The notes: generated from the sequence alone by a model not told the origin. A DNA stretch of 21,586 bases from JAXHUH01 sp034211175 (GCA_034211175.1 JAXHUH010000129.1:1-21586); one strand, 5' to 3'. Positions 8,005-15,491 are shown, numbered from the stretch's first letter. A program made the numbers and translations.

Positions 8005-8645
8005 CAGGCGACCGCCACCGACATGGGCCGCCGGCGGAGGCCGCGTTCGAGGCGGCGCCGTTCGCCGGAGGTGAGCAACGCGCCGGCGTCGACCGCGTCT
8101 GAGCGGCCCGCCGACGCGTACGTGACGGAGTAGGAGCCGGCGGTCTCCTGGACGATCGCCCGCTCGCCGCCGCCAGCGTGGACGTCGGCGACCGTGCCGT
8201 CGACACCGACGCGGCCGAGCACCCGCGCGCAGGCGGCCTTGGCGATGTCCTTCACCCACGTCGGCATCGCAGCGGCCGAGTACCCGTGGCTGTAGGTGAT
8301 GACGACGAGGTCGTCGAGGTGACCCCAGTGCGACCCGACCGACGCGGCGTTCGTGGAGACGCGCCACAGCTTCCCGGCGACGAGCACGTAGTCGGTGCCG
8401 GCGGTGAGCGTCTCGCCGTCGAGCACGACCGACGCCACCGACGTGACCGGCCGCTGCGGGAGCGTGATCACCCGGTCAGCTCGGCCGGGGAGTGTGACGA
8501 CGTCGTCGGCGACTTCGACGATGTCCTGCCGGGTCGCTTCCTGAGCTTCGGCGGTGACCGCAGCGAGGAGGTGGTCAGCGAGGTCGGGATCGACGGTCTG
8601 CTGCATGAACGCGTCGAGCTCGGCGGCCGTGATGAGGGTCGACAT
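8004..8645 (-). CDS. Head-tail connector/adaptor protein (gp6-like)
   Basis: 213 residues. It starts MSTLITAAELDAFMQQTVDP, followed by a helical segment (LLAAVTAEAQEATRQDI) and then strands with VTLPGRADRVITLPQRPVTS, a sequence type common to phage head-tail adaptors whose N-terminal helices contact the portal and whose later beta region includes LPxRPVxSV. GGGAGG lies five bases before the ATG. It is the first gene of the left half of the structural block and is separated from the decoration gene by the integrase and toxin island, whereas in most relatives it directly follows the capsid genes. The last 30 residues are arginine-rich. Confidence 0.8.
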   Translation of the reverse strand: MSTLITAAELDAFMQQTVDPDLADHLLAAVTAEAQEATRQDIVEVADDVVTLPGRADRVITLPQRPVTSVASVVLDGETLTAGTDYVLVAGKLWRVSTNAASVGSHWGHLDDLVVITYSHGYSAAAMPTWVKDIAKAACARVLGRVGVDGTVADVHAGGGERAIVQETAGSYSVTYASAGRSDAVDAGALLTSGERRRLERGLRRRPMSVAVA

Positions 8646-8717
8646 GCGGCCTCCCGCCGTGAGTTATCGTTCACTAGTTCATTACGACTCGCTAGCTAAA
8701 GTTCGGAGCCCGTACGG
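8646..8717. promoter_or_regulatory. Divergent intergenic region between connector and integrase
   Basis: A 72-base spacer that is clearly more A/T-rich than its surroundings. It separates the leftward connector-tail operon from the rightward integrase and includes two 6-bp palindromes, ACTAGT (8674-8679) and GCTAGC (8691-8696). A promoter is needed here for the integrase, and probably for the tail half of the structural genes, because an inverted-repeat terminator follows the decoration gene. A good minus-strand promoter could not be picked with confidence. Confidence 0.5.
8670..8698 (+). promoter_or_regulatory. Candidate integrase promoter
   Basis: TTCACT (8670-8675, four of six matches to TTGACA), a 17-base spacer, then TAGCTA (8693-8698, four of six to TATAAT). 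Transcription would begin near 8705, followed by the integrase ATG at 8718 with GGAG about ten bases before it. The match is moderate and rests on spacing and A/T content. Confidence 0.35.
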
Positions 8718-9791
8718 ATGGCCGACCCCGAACACGTGACCGCCGCCGACATCGAGGTGCGCACCCCGTGGGTCGCACCCGCGAAGTGGGACGCCGCAGT
8801 CGAGCCGGAGACCGCTGCTCTCGTCGCCCGAGACGCCGACCGCGACGCGGAGCAGGTCGTCGAGGCGTGGGTGCGGAAGGGCTCCGAGCTGACGCAGCGC
8901 ACGAAGCGGTCGTCGCTCGCGTCGATCGCCCGGGTGCTCGGCGACGACATCGCCCCCGAGCACGTCCTCTGGCACCGCGTCGGTCCGGCCGAGGCGGGGG
9001 TGCTGCGCTTCGAGATCGCTGCCCGGTACACACCATCGACGGCCCGGAAGCTCGTGTCGGCGCTGCGGGGGGTGATCCGTCAGGCGTGGGTGCTCGGCCT
9101 CCTCGACGGCGAGACGAAGGACCGAGCACTCGTCGAGCTCGAGGAGACAATCCGAGGATCGAGGCTGCCCAAGGGCCGGCAGGTCCCGATCGGCGAGATC
9201 CGCGCGATCTTCGAGGCCGCCGCTACCGATCAGACTCCCGCGGGCCGGCGTGACGCTGCGATCCTCGCGCTGCTGATGGCCGGACTGCGCCGTTCCGAGG
9301 TCGCCGGTGTGCTCGTCGAGCAGCTGGACCGCGAGGCGTGGACGCTGCGGGTGATCGGCAAGGGCAACAAGGAACGGCTCGTGCACCTCGCCCCCGGGTC
9401 GATCGAGGCGCTCCGGGCCTACCTTGAGCTGCGCGGCGACGTGCCCGGCCCGATCGTCCAGCAGGTCACCCGACGGTCACGCCGCCGCGACTCTGGCGGA
9501 CGGCTCCGGCCCGGGACGGGGATCACCGGCCAGACGGTCGAGAACGTCCTCTCCGACCTCTGCGAGCGAGCCCACGTCCCCGACATCGACCCGCACGACC
9601 TTCGTCGCACGCTGATCTCGACGATGCTCAACGACACCGACATCGCGACCGTTGCCAGTCTCGTCGGCCACGCGTCGGTCACCACGACCCAGCGGTACGA
9701 CCGCCGACCGGACCGTGCACGCCGCGACGCGATGGCCAGGCAGCTCGTCCCGTATGTCTCTCCGACACGCGCGGCCCGCAGCGAAGGTTGA
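8718..9791 (+). CDS. int: Tyrosine recombinase (phage integrase)
   Basis: 357 residues with a complete catalytic set: R191 in AGLRRSE, K215 in IGKGNKER, H293 and R296 in DPHDLRR, H318 in VGHAS and the nucleophile Y327 in TTQRYDRR. An N-terminal SAM-like core-binding domain occupies about residues 40-145 (EAWVRKGSELTQRTKRSSLAS, TARKLVSALRGVIRQAW). It would cut and join attP/attB or flanking sites for integration and excision. It is the only plus-strand gene inside the structural block. It is transcribed away from the connector gene and toward the toxin-antitoxin operon, from which a hairpin separates it. It could be the phage's own integrase or belong to a separate inserted element; no matching direct repeats were found by eye at the island edges. 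Confidence 0.95.
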   Translation: MADPEHVTAADIEVRTPWVAPAKWDAAVEPETAALVARDADRDAEQVVEAWVRKGSELTQRTKRSSLASIARVLGDDIAPEHVLWHRVGPAEAGVLRFEIAARYTPSTARKLVSALRGVIRQAWVLGLLDGETKDRALVELEETIRGSRLPKGRQVPIGEIRAIFEAAATDQTPAGRRDAAILALLMAGLRRSEVAGVLVEQLDREAWTLRVIGKGNKERLVHLAPGSIEALRAYLELRGDVPGPIVQQVTRRSRRRDSGGRLRPGTGITGQTVENVLSDLCERAHVPDIDPHDLRRTLISTMLNDTDIATVASLVGHASVTTTQRYDRRPDRARRDAMARQLVPYVSPTRAARSEG

Positions 9792-9902
9792 CCTCGATGA
9801 CCTCCAGCGAGACGACACGCCGGCTCGTGGGCCAGCCTCGCTCACCGTCCCTAGACCGACCGGGCCGGAGTCGCGTCCTCCTGGCGCTGGCGCATTGCCG
9901 GC

Positions 9903-9936
9903 CTGGCCAAGACCAAGCTCCGCTGGTCCTGGCCAG
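9903..9936. terminator. Hairpin between convergent integrase and antitoxin genes
   Basis: Arms 9903-9915 and 9924-9936 pair in 12 of 13 positions around an 8-base loop. It sits in the 150-base gap between the integrase stop (9791) and the antitoxin stop (9942) and could terminate transcription from both sides. It has no T tract, which is common in high-GC actinobacteria. The rest of the gap (9792-9902) shows no supported gene. Confidence 0.5.
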
Positions 9937-9941
9937 CGAGC

Positions 9942-10232
9942 CTAGGCACTCACTAGCGGTACGGGATAAGGCGCCGCGTCAGCGTCAGGCGGGAACAAGG
10001 ATCGCAGGTAGGCCTCCGTCCCGGCATCCACTGGGTACCGGTCGAGGATCGCATCTAGCGGCCAGGAGCGAGCAGGCCGGACGACTTCGACGCCCAGCAG
10101 CCGCCCACGAACATCCAGGTCAACTAGCGTTCCCAGATCGATCTCGGTCGTCCGAGCCACAGGGCGATCTGAGACCAGGGCGATGTACAGCGCGTCGGCC
10201 TCGCGATCGTAGGTCATCGTCGGTGTAGGCAT
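9942..10232 (-). CDS. DUF2283-type antitoxin
   Basis: 96 residues. The N-terminal half (MTYDREADALYIAL, then TTEIDLGTLVDLDVRGRLLGVEV) is the DUF2283 signature YDxExDALYI...vDxDxxGxlvGiEi. The family is often found beside DUF4258 proteins and is regarded as the antitoxin. The ATG at 10232 has GAGGGG seven bases upstream and lies 11 bases after the toxin stop. An in-frame ATG at 10301 would overlap the toxin gene and was not used. An extra C-terminal segment of about 35 residues (RYPVDAGTEAYLRSLFPPDA and on) may help bind toxin. Base composition is less GC-rich than in the capsid genes. Confidence 0.8.
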   Translation of the reverse strand: MPTPTMTYDREADALYIALVSDRPVARTTEIDLGTLVDLDVRGRLLGVEVVRPARSWPLDAILDRYPVDAGTEAYLRSLFPPDADAAPYPVPLVSA

Positions 10233-10243
10233 CTGGGCACCCC

Positions 10244-10477
10244 TCACGTGTCTGGCCAAGCAGCCGTGATGACGAACATGGGATCGTCCGCTCGGACGCA
10301 CACCTTAAGGATGCGACCACCGGCTGCATAGCCCTGCAACCACATTGTGCCGGGATTGCCGGCCTTAGGCGACCCGATCTGGTGCGATAGTGCCCGCTGA
10401 ACGTCTTCCAGGGCAATCTGACGCTGAGCCATCCGCTCAACAGCGTGGCGGGCGAAGCGGAGATCATCGGCGCCCAC
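10244..10477 (-). CDS. DUF4258-type toxin
   Basis: 77 residues with the DUF4258 pattern: FARHAVERMAQRQIALEDVQRAL, then GRILKVCVRADDPMFVITAAW. The HAxxRMxxRxI helix and the final hydrophobic strand FVITAxWP are the parts shared with BrnT/RelE-fold toxins, which usually cut RNA; the actual activity here is an inference. It starts at a GTG (10477) nine bases after the DUF6941-like stop and is followed by the DUF2283 antitoxin, so the three genes look like one operon with toxin before antitoxin. A sampled 60-base line within it (10321-10380) has 38 G/C, against 46 of 60 in the scaffold gene (12781-12840), which suggests a different origin. Confidence 0.8.
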   Translation of the reverse strand: MGADDLRFARHAVERMAQRQIALEDVQRALSHQIGSPKAGNPGTMWLQGYAAGGRILKVCVRADDPMFVITAAWPDT

Positions 10478-10486
10478 GGGCCCAGC

Positions 10487-10930
10487 TCAGCTGATCGCGG
10501 GCGGCATGGGGTGATCGATGCGCTCGACTTCGACCGGGATGGACTTCAGTCCGACGTCATCGAGGACTAGGTCGATCGAGTAAGACCCGATCTTCGGAAT
10601 CGGAAGACCGAAGTTGAGCGCCGCAATGAACTGCGTGGGACGTCCGGGTCGCTGTCCGGGGGGTCGCTCAGGCTCCAGCACGGCGTTGACGTGCAGCAGT
10701 CGGTCGCCGTCGTCGTCGCTGACGATGACCTCAAGTCGGTGCGGTCGGCCGAGCTCGCCGGGGACGAAGCTCAGACGCACGAGCAGGCCAACGTTGCGAC
10801 CAGCAGGGACGTCGGGGACGCCGATCCGATCGATCCCGCCCGCGACCAGGTACCCCAAGCCCTCCGCGACTCGCGCGTAGTCAGCGAGGATGGCGAAGTC
10901 CAGTTCAGCCACGGTGCGGACGCTAACCAT
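10487..10930 (-). CDS. DUF6941-like protein, unknown function
   Basis: 147 residues beginning MVSVRTVAELDFAILADYARV. The opening (AILADYARVAEGLGYLVAGGIDRIGVP), the central strand LLVRLSFVPGELGRPHRLEVIVSDDDGD, and the final YSIDLVLDDVGLKSIPVEVERI are the layout of DUF6941 proteins, which carry a single beta-sandwich-like domain of about 150 residues and no known activity. The start is uncertain: there is no clear ribosome site at 10930, and an in-frame GTG at 10990 is equally poor. It is the first gene of the three-gene operon with the toxin-antitoxin pair. Codon use is less GC-biased than in the flanking capsid genes. Confidence 0.65.
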   Translation of the reverse strand: MVSVRTVAELDFAILADYARVAEGLGYLVAGGIDRIGVPDVPAGRNVGLLVRLSFVPGELGRPHRLEVIVSDDDGDRLLHVNAVLEPERPPGQRPGRPTQFIAALNFGLPIPKIGSYSIDLVLDDVGLKSIPVEVERIDHPMPPAIS

Positions 10931-11011
10931 TGCGCCACGGCAGGTGGCGGATGGTAGGGGCGATCGATCGATCAGCCGTCTCCACTCCACTCATCGAGAT
11001 GTGGTGCCGCA

Positions 11012-11060
11012 GCACCGGCGGAACCGAAGACCACCCACTGCTCGCCGGTTCCGCCGGTGC
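11012..11060 (-). terminator. Strong inverted-repeat terminator after the decoration gene
   Basis: A perfect 15-bp inverted repeat (arms 11012-11026 and 11046-11060, GCACCGGCGGAACCG and its complement) with a 19-base loop. It begins 12 bases beyond the stop of the decoration-like gene and lies before the DUF6941-like gene. No T run follows. It would stop transcripts coming from the capsid genes before they enter the toxin-antitoxin island. The remaining gap (10931-11011) contains a short GATC tandem repeat (around 10961-10972) and no clear promoter. Confidence 0.65.
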
Positions 11061-11072
11061 CGCGGCCCGCCA

Positions 11073-11450
11073 TCAGACCGCTCGGGGGAGCTTGATGACG
11101 TCGAGTGCGCCGACGTGGCCGGTGTCGAGGTCGACGTGGATCGTGCCGTCGGACTGGAGGAACCGGCCCGACTCGAGCGGCCCGATCCACGTGTCCCCGG
11201 AGGTGGCGGCGACGGTGACGGCGACGTCGCCGAGCCCGGCGCCGATCGCCGGCGGGTAGTCGCCGGCGACGATCGTGACGTCGTGCGGCGAACCGTGGGT
11301 GTTCGTGACGCGCATGACGATCCGGTCGGATGCGCCGGCGTCCGCGATCGCGACGCCGTTCGTGACGAGCGTGCTGTCGATCGTGGTCGCGTCGATGTCG
11401 GTGCCAGCGTTGGCGTTCAGGTCGGTGGGGGTGACGGACGTGCGGGGCAT
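11073..11450 (-). CDS. Head decoration-like protein
   Basis: 125 residues starting MPRTSVTPTDLNANAGTDID, with a beta-sandwich-like pattern (RIVMRVTNTHGSPHDVTIVAGDYP, VAVTVAATSGDTWIGPLESGRF) typical of small proteins encoded just after the major capsid gene in actinobacterial phages. The start has GGAGG six bases upstream. A capsid-stabilising or surface-decorating role is inferred from position and composition rather than from a definite family match. It ends at a 15-bp inverted repeat. Confidence 0.65.
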   Translation of the reverse strand: MPRTSVTPTDLNANAGTDIDATTIDSTLVTNGVAIADAGASDRIVMRVTNTHGSPHDVTIVAGDYPPAIGAGLGDVAVTVAATSGDTWIGPLESGRFLQSDGTIHVDLDTGHVGALDVIKLPRAV

Positions 11451-11497
11451 GTGGGCCTCCGAAGACTCGGCGAGGGGTACGGGAAGGGACGGGTGGT

Positions 11498-11534
11498 GGG
11501 CGGCCCGGCCAGGACCAGGACGACCGGGCCGCCC
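11498..11534 (-). terminator. Hairpin after the major capsid gene
   Basis: Perfect 11-bp stem (GGGCGGCCCGG / CCGGGCCGCCC; arms 11498-11508 and 11524-11534) with a 15-base loop, 30 bases downstream of the capsid stop and before the decoration gene. It probably limits read-through or protects the abundant capsid mRNA. Confidence 0.55.
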
Positions 11535-11563
11535 TCAGGGTGACGGCGCTCAGACGCCGGCGG

Positions 11564-12415
11564 TCAGGACTGCGACGCCTGGCAGGTGGCGAGCCCCTCA
11601 GGGCGGATCACCTTGGCGCCGTAGACGTGGAGGCCCTTCACGGCGTCCGAGAAGCTGTCCTCGGGCTCGTAGGCCTTCATCTTCACGACTTGGTCGGCGA
11701 ACGTGATGGCGCCGGGGTACCCGGCGAGCACGATGTTGTCGTCGCCGGAGTCGAGCGACGGGGCGTTCACGGACTCGTACACCTCGAAGCCGGCGGCTCG
11801 GCCGACCTGGCCCTCACGGAGGCCCTGCGTGGTGCCGGACTTCGAGTAGTCGATGAACCGGTCGTCGCGGAGCAGGAACGCGTAGATCCACGGCTCGACG
11901 ATCACGTAGCGGCCTTCGGTCGGCACCGAAGCGCGGGTGAGCTTGGTGCGCAGGTCGACGAGCATCCCGTAGGCGTCGTCAGGGCTGTCGATCGTGACGG
12001 TGCCGAGCTGGTTCGCCTCCGCGGCCTGCGTGTACAGGCCGGCGACGAACGTGTCGGCGACGTCACGCAGCTCGAAGGCGGCCTCATCGGCGGCCAGCGA
12101 GAGGAGGTTGGATCCGCCCTTCGCCTGCGCGGCGTCGACATCGTCGATCGCGACAGCGAAGTGCTTCATCTGGTCGACGGTCAGCTTCCGCGCCGCCGTC
12201 ACGACCGCCTCGGGGGTGATCGTGGTCGAGCCGGGCACGTAGTCCGACACGGTCGGCCGGCCGACCGTGTTGATCGTGACGGTGTCGCCGCCGTCGGCGA
12301 TCTCGCCCTCGTAGTCGCGGTTCACGACCACCGGCGACGCGTAGATCGTGCGGGCACGAAGAGCGACGAGGATGCGGGCGACCCACACCTCGGGAACGAA
12401 GGATTCGACGGACAT
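11564..12415 (-). CDS. Major capsid protein (P22 coat / HK97 fold type)
   Basis: 283 residues. The N-terminus (FVPEVWVARILVALRARTIYASPVVVNRDYEGEI) and the sequences GDTVTINTVGRPTVSDYVPG, KHFAVAIDDVDAAQ and VIVEPWIYAFLLRDDRFIDY fit the P22 coat-like capsid family that is common in actinobacterial siphophages. An AGGAG lies nine bases before the ATG. It directly follows a scaffold gene, and no separate serine protease is present, in keeping with P22-like capsids that mature without cleavage of the coat; this last point is an inference. Downstream is a strong hairpin. Confidence 0.9.
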   Translation of the reverse strand: MSVESFVPEVWVARILVALRARTIYASPVVVNRDYEGEIADGGDTVTINTVGRPTVSDYVPGSTTITPEAVVTAARKLTVDQMKHFAVAIDDVDAAQAKGGSNLLSLAADEAAFELRDVADTFVAGLYTQAAEANQLGTVTIDSPDDAYGMLVDLRTKLTRASVPTEGRYVIVEPWIYAFLLRDDRFIDYSKSGTTQGLREGQVGRAAGFEVYESVNAPSLDSGDDNIVLAGYPGAITFADQVVKMKAYEPEDSFSDAVKGLHVYGAKVIRPEGLATCQASQS

Positions 12416-12459
12416 CGATGTGTCTCCTGACTATCGAGCGGGGGTGGCCGCCGCCCGCG

Positions 12460-13155
12460 TCAGCGGTTGCGGCCGAGGATCTGGTCGAGCTGGCCGTCGG
12501 CCTCTGCCTTCTCGACCGCCTCCGGCGGCATGCCGATGAGGTCTTCGCGGGTGAGCTGACGGACAGCGGAGCTGCCACGCATGCCCTGATCCGCGGAACC
12601 GGCGGGCTGCCGGGCCGGCGTGCTGGCTGCGAGGTACGGCTTCGACGTGAGCAGCTCGTCGACCGCGGCCGCGATGGCGTCCGTGTCGAGCGAGCCGTCA
12701 TCGTTGACCTCGAACGCGGCGAGGTCGAGCAGGTTGATCGCGTCGGCAGGGTCGGCGAGACGCCCGGCAGCCGCCGCGCGCACCTCGGTGCGCACGAGCC
12801 GGTCCCGGTACCGCTCGGTCGCGGCGGTCTCGCCTTCGCGGCGAGCGTCCGCGACCGCCTTCTCGGCGTCCGACATGTTCGCCTGGCGGAGCTCGGCGAG
12901 CTCGTCCTCGAGCGCCTTGCGGGCCTTCCGCTCGTCGCGGGCGGCCTGGCGTTCCTTCGCGAGCGCCGACTTCAGCCCGTCGACGTTGCCGCCGTCGGCT
13001 GTGCTGTTGTCCTGCTGGTCGCCCCCGTCTCGGGAGCTGCCACCGCCGGCGTCGCCGCCGTCGGTGTTCTCGGCGCCGGTCGAGCCGGTACCGGTGGTCT
13101 CGTCGCCACCGGGCTCGGTGCTGGGGCGCGACTCGTCGGTGTTCTCGGTGGCCAT
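12460..13155 (-). CDS. Capsid scaffolding protein
   Basis: 231 residues with three parts: residues 1-65 are disordered and rich in Gly, Asp, Ser and Thr; about 70-125 is a charged coiled coil (LAKERQAARDERKARKALEDEL, then DAEKAVADARREGE); and the C-terminus has a short helical tail (AVEKAEADGQLDQILGRNR). This is the usual scaffold layout in phages with P22-like coats, in which the C-terminal helix binds coat subunits. The ATG at 13155 has GGAGGG about seven bases upstream. A longer frame reaching 13548 was rejected because it is read out of phase over the MuF-like gene. It lies between MuF-like and capsid genes as expected. Confidence 0.85.
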   Translation of the reverse strand: MATENTDESRPSTEPGGDETTGTGSTGAENTDGGDAGGGSSRDGGDQQDNSTADGGNVDGLKSALAKERQAARDERKARKALEDELAELRQANMSDAEKAVADARREGETAATERYRDRLVRTEVRAAAAGRLADPADAINLLDLAAFEVNDDGSLDTDAIAAAVDELLTSKPYLAASTPARQPAGSADQGMRGSSAVRQLTREDLIGMPPEAVEKAEADGQLDQILGRNR

Positions 13156-13208
13156 CTCGGACCCTCCGTGATTGTCCGCGGCCCCGTCCCGGGACCGATG
13201 CGGGTAGG

Positions 13209-14060
13209 TCAGGAACCGGCGAGGCGGGCGAGCGGGGTCTCGTAGACGCCGTCGGGCCAGTCCGGGTGGTGGTGCTCGGTGATCAGGTCGCCGAGCTGTG
13301 CGTCGCCCTGGCGGACGAGCTGGGCCTTCTCCGGGCCGATGGCGGCGTCCTGCTCGGCCGGCGTCATCCGCTCCCACAGGGCGGTGCCGGTGACGAGCGT
13401 GACCCGTTCGACGACGCCGTCGACGACCGGGACCGCCGTGCACGAGCACGCCGGATGGATGCGCAGGGCCTCGTCGGTGGCCCGGAGACCGCGGGCGGCG
13501 AGCCCGAGACACGCGCCGCACGGGCGGGCCGACGTCTGGCGGCGCCACCCGACGATGCGGTCGTCCGCCTGCATCGCGTCGCTGAGCGAGCCGCGGGCGG
13601 CTTCCATCGACTCGGTGCGCATCACGCGCACCGCCCGATTGAGGCCGGCCTGCAGCGCCGCCTGCCGGCCCCGACGCTGCGACAGCGCCACCGATGCCGA
13701 CACGGCGGCGAGAGCGAGCACCTGGCGCACAGGGCGGCCGTCAGCGGTACGACCGGCGTAGGCGTCGGCGTCGACCTCCGGCGGGTCGGCGATCTGGCCG
13801 TCCGTCTCGGACGCCAGGTAATCGCCGACGTAGATCCCGGTGAGCACCGCGGCCCGGCGCTGCGCCGCTGTGAGCGTCGCCGTCGCGCCGGCGAGCCACG
13901 CGCGGAACGACCGGTCGAACACGTCGCGGGTGTCGCCGAAGTCGACGGCCAGCCACTGCTCGACCGTCGTGCGGACAGCGGCGTCACGGTTCCCGATCAG
14001 CGTGCGCCGGTACCGGGACGTGACGTTCAGCGACTCACGCGACGCCGGCAAGGTCGTCAC
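13209..14060 (-). CDS. MuF-like minor capsid / head morphogenesis protein
   Basis: About 283 residues. The helical N-terminal part has VRTTVEQWLAVDFGD and AVLTGIYVGDYL. Residues around 165-210 contain the zinc-binding-like pattern seen in MuF proteins, RPCGACLGLAARG followed by IHPACSCTAVP (CxxC...HxxCxC). MuF proteins enter the procapsid with the portal and are often called capsid maturation proteases in actinobacteriophages, but I see no protease motif. The GTG at 14060 overlaps the portal end by 26 bases and sits directly on its GAGG; a TTG at 14051 has better spacing, so the exact start is uncertain. It lies between portal and scaffold. Confidence 0.85.
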   Translation of the reverse strand: MTTLPASRESLNVTSRYRRTLIGNRDAAVRTTVEQWLAVDFGDTRDVFDRSFRAWLAGATATLTAAQRRAAVLTGIYVGDYLASETDGQIADPPEVDADAYAGRTADGRPVRQVLALAAVSASVALSQRRGRQAALQAGLNRAVRVMRTESMEAARGSLSDAMQADDRIVGWRRQTSARPCGACLGLAARGLRATDEALRIHPACSCTAVPVVDGVVERVTLVTGTALWERMTPAEQDAAIGPEKAQLVRQGDAQLGDLITEHHHPDWPDGVYETPLARLAGS

Positions 14061-15468
14061 CCTCGTCGTCGGGTGCCGGGGTCAGCTCGGTCACGCCGTC
14101 GGCCGGACCGAACGCGAAGCCGGCCGTGGCGGCGCGTGCGGCGTCCTCCTCGGCCATGCGACGCCACCGCTTGATCTGCTGGGGTGTTGCACCGAGGCGC
14201 TCCCACAGCGCCTCCTGCGGGACACCGATGCTCGCGAGCTTCACGAGCCCGTCGATGAGCTCGCCCTCGGTGCGGGTCTCCGGGTCACGCCAGATCGTCT
14301 CCGAGTCCTCGACGTCGGCCTTCTCGCGCTGGTCGGCGGCGAGGAACGCGAGACGCATGACCTCCTCGAACGCTTCGCCGTACACCAGCTGCTTGCGGCG
14401 CACCCGGGCCACAAGCCCGGTCTCGACTGCGCGCAGCGACTCGCCCGACGGGAACGTGCCCATCGACCCGAGCATGTAGTGCCCGGGGGTCCGGGTGATC
14501 GACGCGATGTGCTGGACGTCGGATTCGACGCCCTTGATGTACGGCCCGAGGTCCGTCGCGGAGAACTCGCCGACCTGGACCTGGCCGCCTTCCTCGCCCG
14601 GCTCGAAGGTCCACAGCCGGTCGATCGCCGCGGAGAACTCCTCGACCGGTTCGCCGGTCTCCTCGTCGACCGGGATGTCGATCCCGACCGCCCACCGCTG
14701 CCGGAACGCCGTGTACTCGCCGGCGGTGAGCCGGTTCAGGATCGTCGTGTTGATCCGGTCCTGGATCGGGATGACCGGCGCCAGATCGGAGCGGCCGTCG
14801 CGGCCGCGGACCGGCCGGTTCGGGAACGGCACCACGGGCACTGCGCCGAGCGGGTTCGGCAGCGGCCACGCCTCGCCTCGCACCTCCCGACGCTCCCAGC
14901 TGCCGTCGATCGAACGAATCGGCGCCTCGAACTTCGCGACCATGTCCGGCAGGTAGACGGTCGCGAACCGCTTCCCGGCCACGTCGTCGACCCACAGCTT
15001 CAGCGCGGCGGCCCGGCGGCGCGGGTTGCCGGGATCGTGCTCGACGATCACCTGCTCCGGGTCCTCGAGCGTGATCCTCGGTGTGTCCGGCCGCTCGTCG
15101 TCCGGCCACACCAACAGGTAGGCGTGACCGGTCGTGATGCTGATGGTGAACAGCTGCTCGGACTCGGCGTCGAGACCGTTGGCCTGCCAGATCCGGTTCG
15201 CCTCGTCGTCAGCCGACAGGTCCTCACCGAGGCGGAACCCGACGACACCGAGCCGCTCCGCGGCGGCTTCGACGACGAGGTCGCACCAGTTCGACCGCGA
15301 CATCGCCAGGAACTTGCGGTACGCCTCGTGCGCCTTCGGCGGCGCCTTCGGTGGCAGATGGTCGCCGTCGTAGTACCGCTGGAACAGCGCGATGTGCGTC
15401 GCCCGGTCCCGCAGCTTCGTCTCGAGGCGGTGCAGCCACCACTCGGGTGACCCGGGCTCTCGTGCCAT
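14035..15468 (-). CDS. Portal protein (SPP1 gp6 family)
   Basis: 477 residues. It begins MAREPGSPEWWLHRLETKLRDR and continues FQRYYDGDHLPPKAPPKA, YRKFLAMSRSNWCDLVVEAAAERLGVVGFR, a run typical of Phage_prot_Gp6 portals. Later RPVRGRDGRSDLAPVIPIQDRIN and GHYMLGSMGTFPSGESLRAVE are the conserved wing and clip-region signatures. The dodecameric portal forms the DNA channel at the unique head vertex and docks the terminase. GGGAGGG lies eight bases before the ATG at 15468. It follows the large terminase gene by 23 bases and overlaps the MuF-like gene. Confidence 0.95.
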   Translation of the reverse strand: MAREPGSPEWWLHRLETKLRDRATHIALFQRYYDGDHLPPKAPPKAHEAYRKFLAMSRSNWCDLVVEAAAERLGVVGFRLGEDLSADDEANRIWQANGLDAESEQLFTISITTGHAYLLVWPDDERPDTPRITLEDPEQVIVEHDPGNPRRRAAALKLWVDDVAGKRFATVYLPDMVAKFEAPIRSIDGSWERREVRGEAWPLPNPLGAVPVVPFPNRPVRGRDGRSDLAPVIPIQDRINTTILNRLTAGEYTAFRQRWAVGIDIPVDEETGEPVEEFSAAIDRLWTFEPGEEGGQVQVGEFSATDLGPYIKGVESDVQHIASITRTPGHYMLGSMGTFPSGESLRAVETGLVARVRRKQLVYGEAFEEVMRLAFLAADQREKADVEDSETIWRDPETRTEGELIDGLVKLASIGVPQEALWERLGATPQQIKRWRRMAEEDAARAATAGFAFGPADGVTELTPAPDDEGDDLAGVA

Positions 15469-15491
15469 CGTGCAGCCCTCCCGGCAGTGGG

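Noticed and set aside
8671..9956. TCACTAG at 8671-8677 and again at 9950-9956 as possible att core repeats around the integrase.
   Set aside because: Only 7 bases, about what chance gives in a window of this size; the second copy is within the antitoxin coding end and the flanks do not match.
9788..10228. Plus-strand open frame directly following the integrase.
   Set aside because: Starts at a TTG on the integrase stop, runs antisense to the DUF2283 gene, and crosses the hairpin; no family pattern.
13840..15450. Plus-strand open frame of 536 codons over the portal.
   Set aside because: Mirror-frame artefact with no start signal; the portal on the minus strand has clear family motifs.
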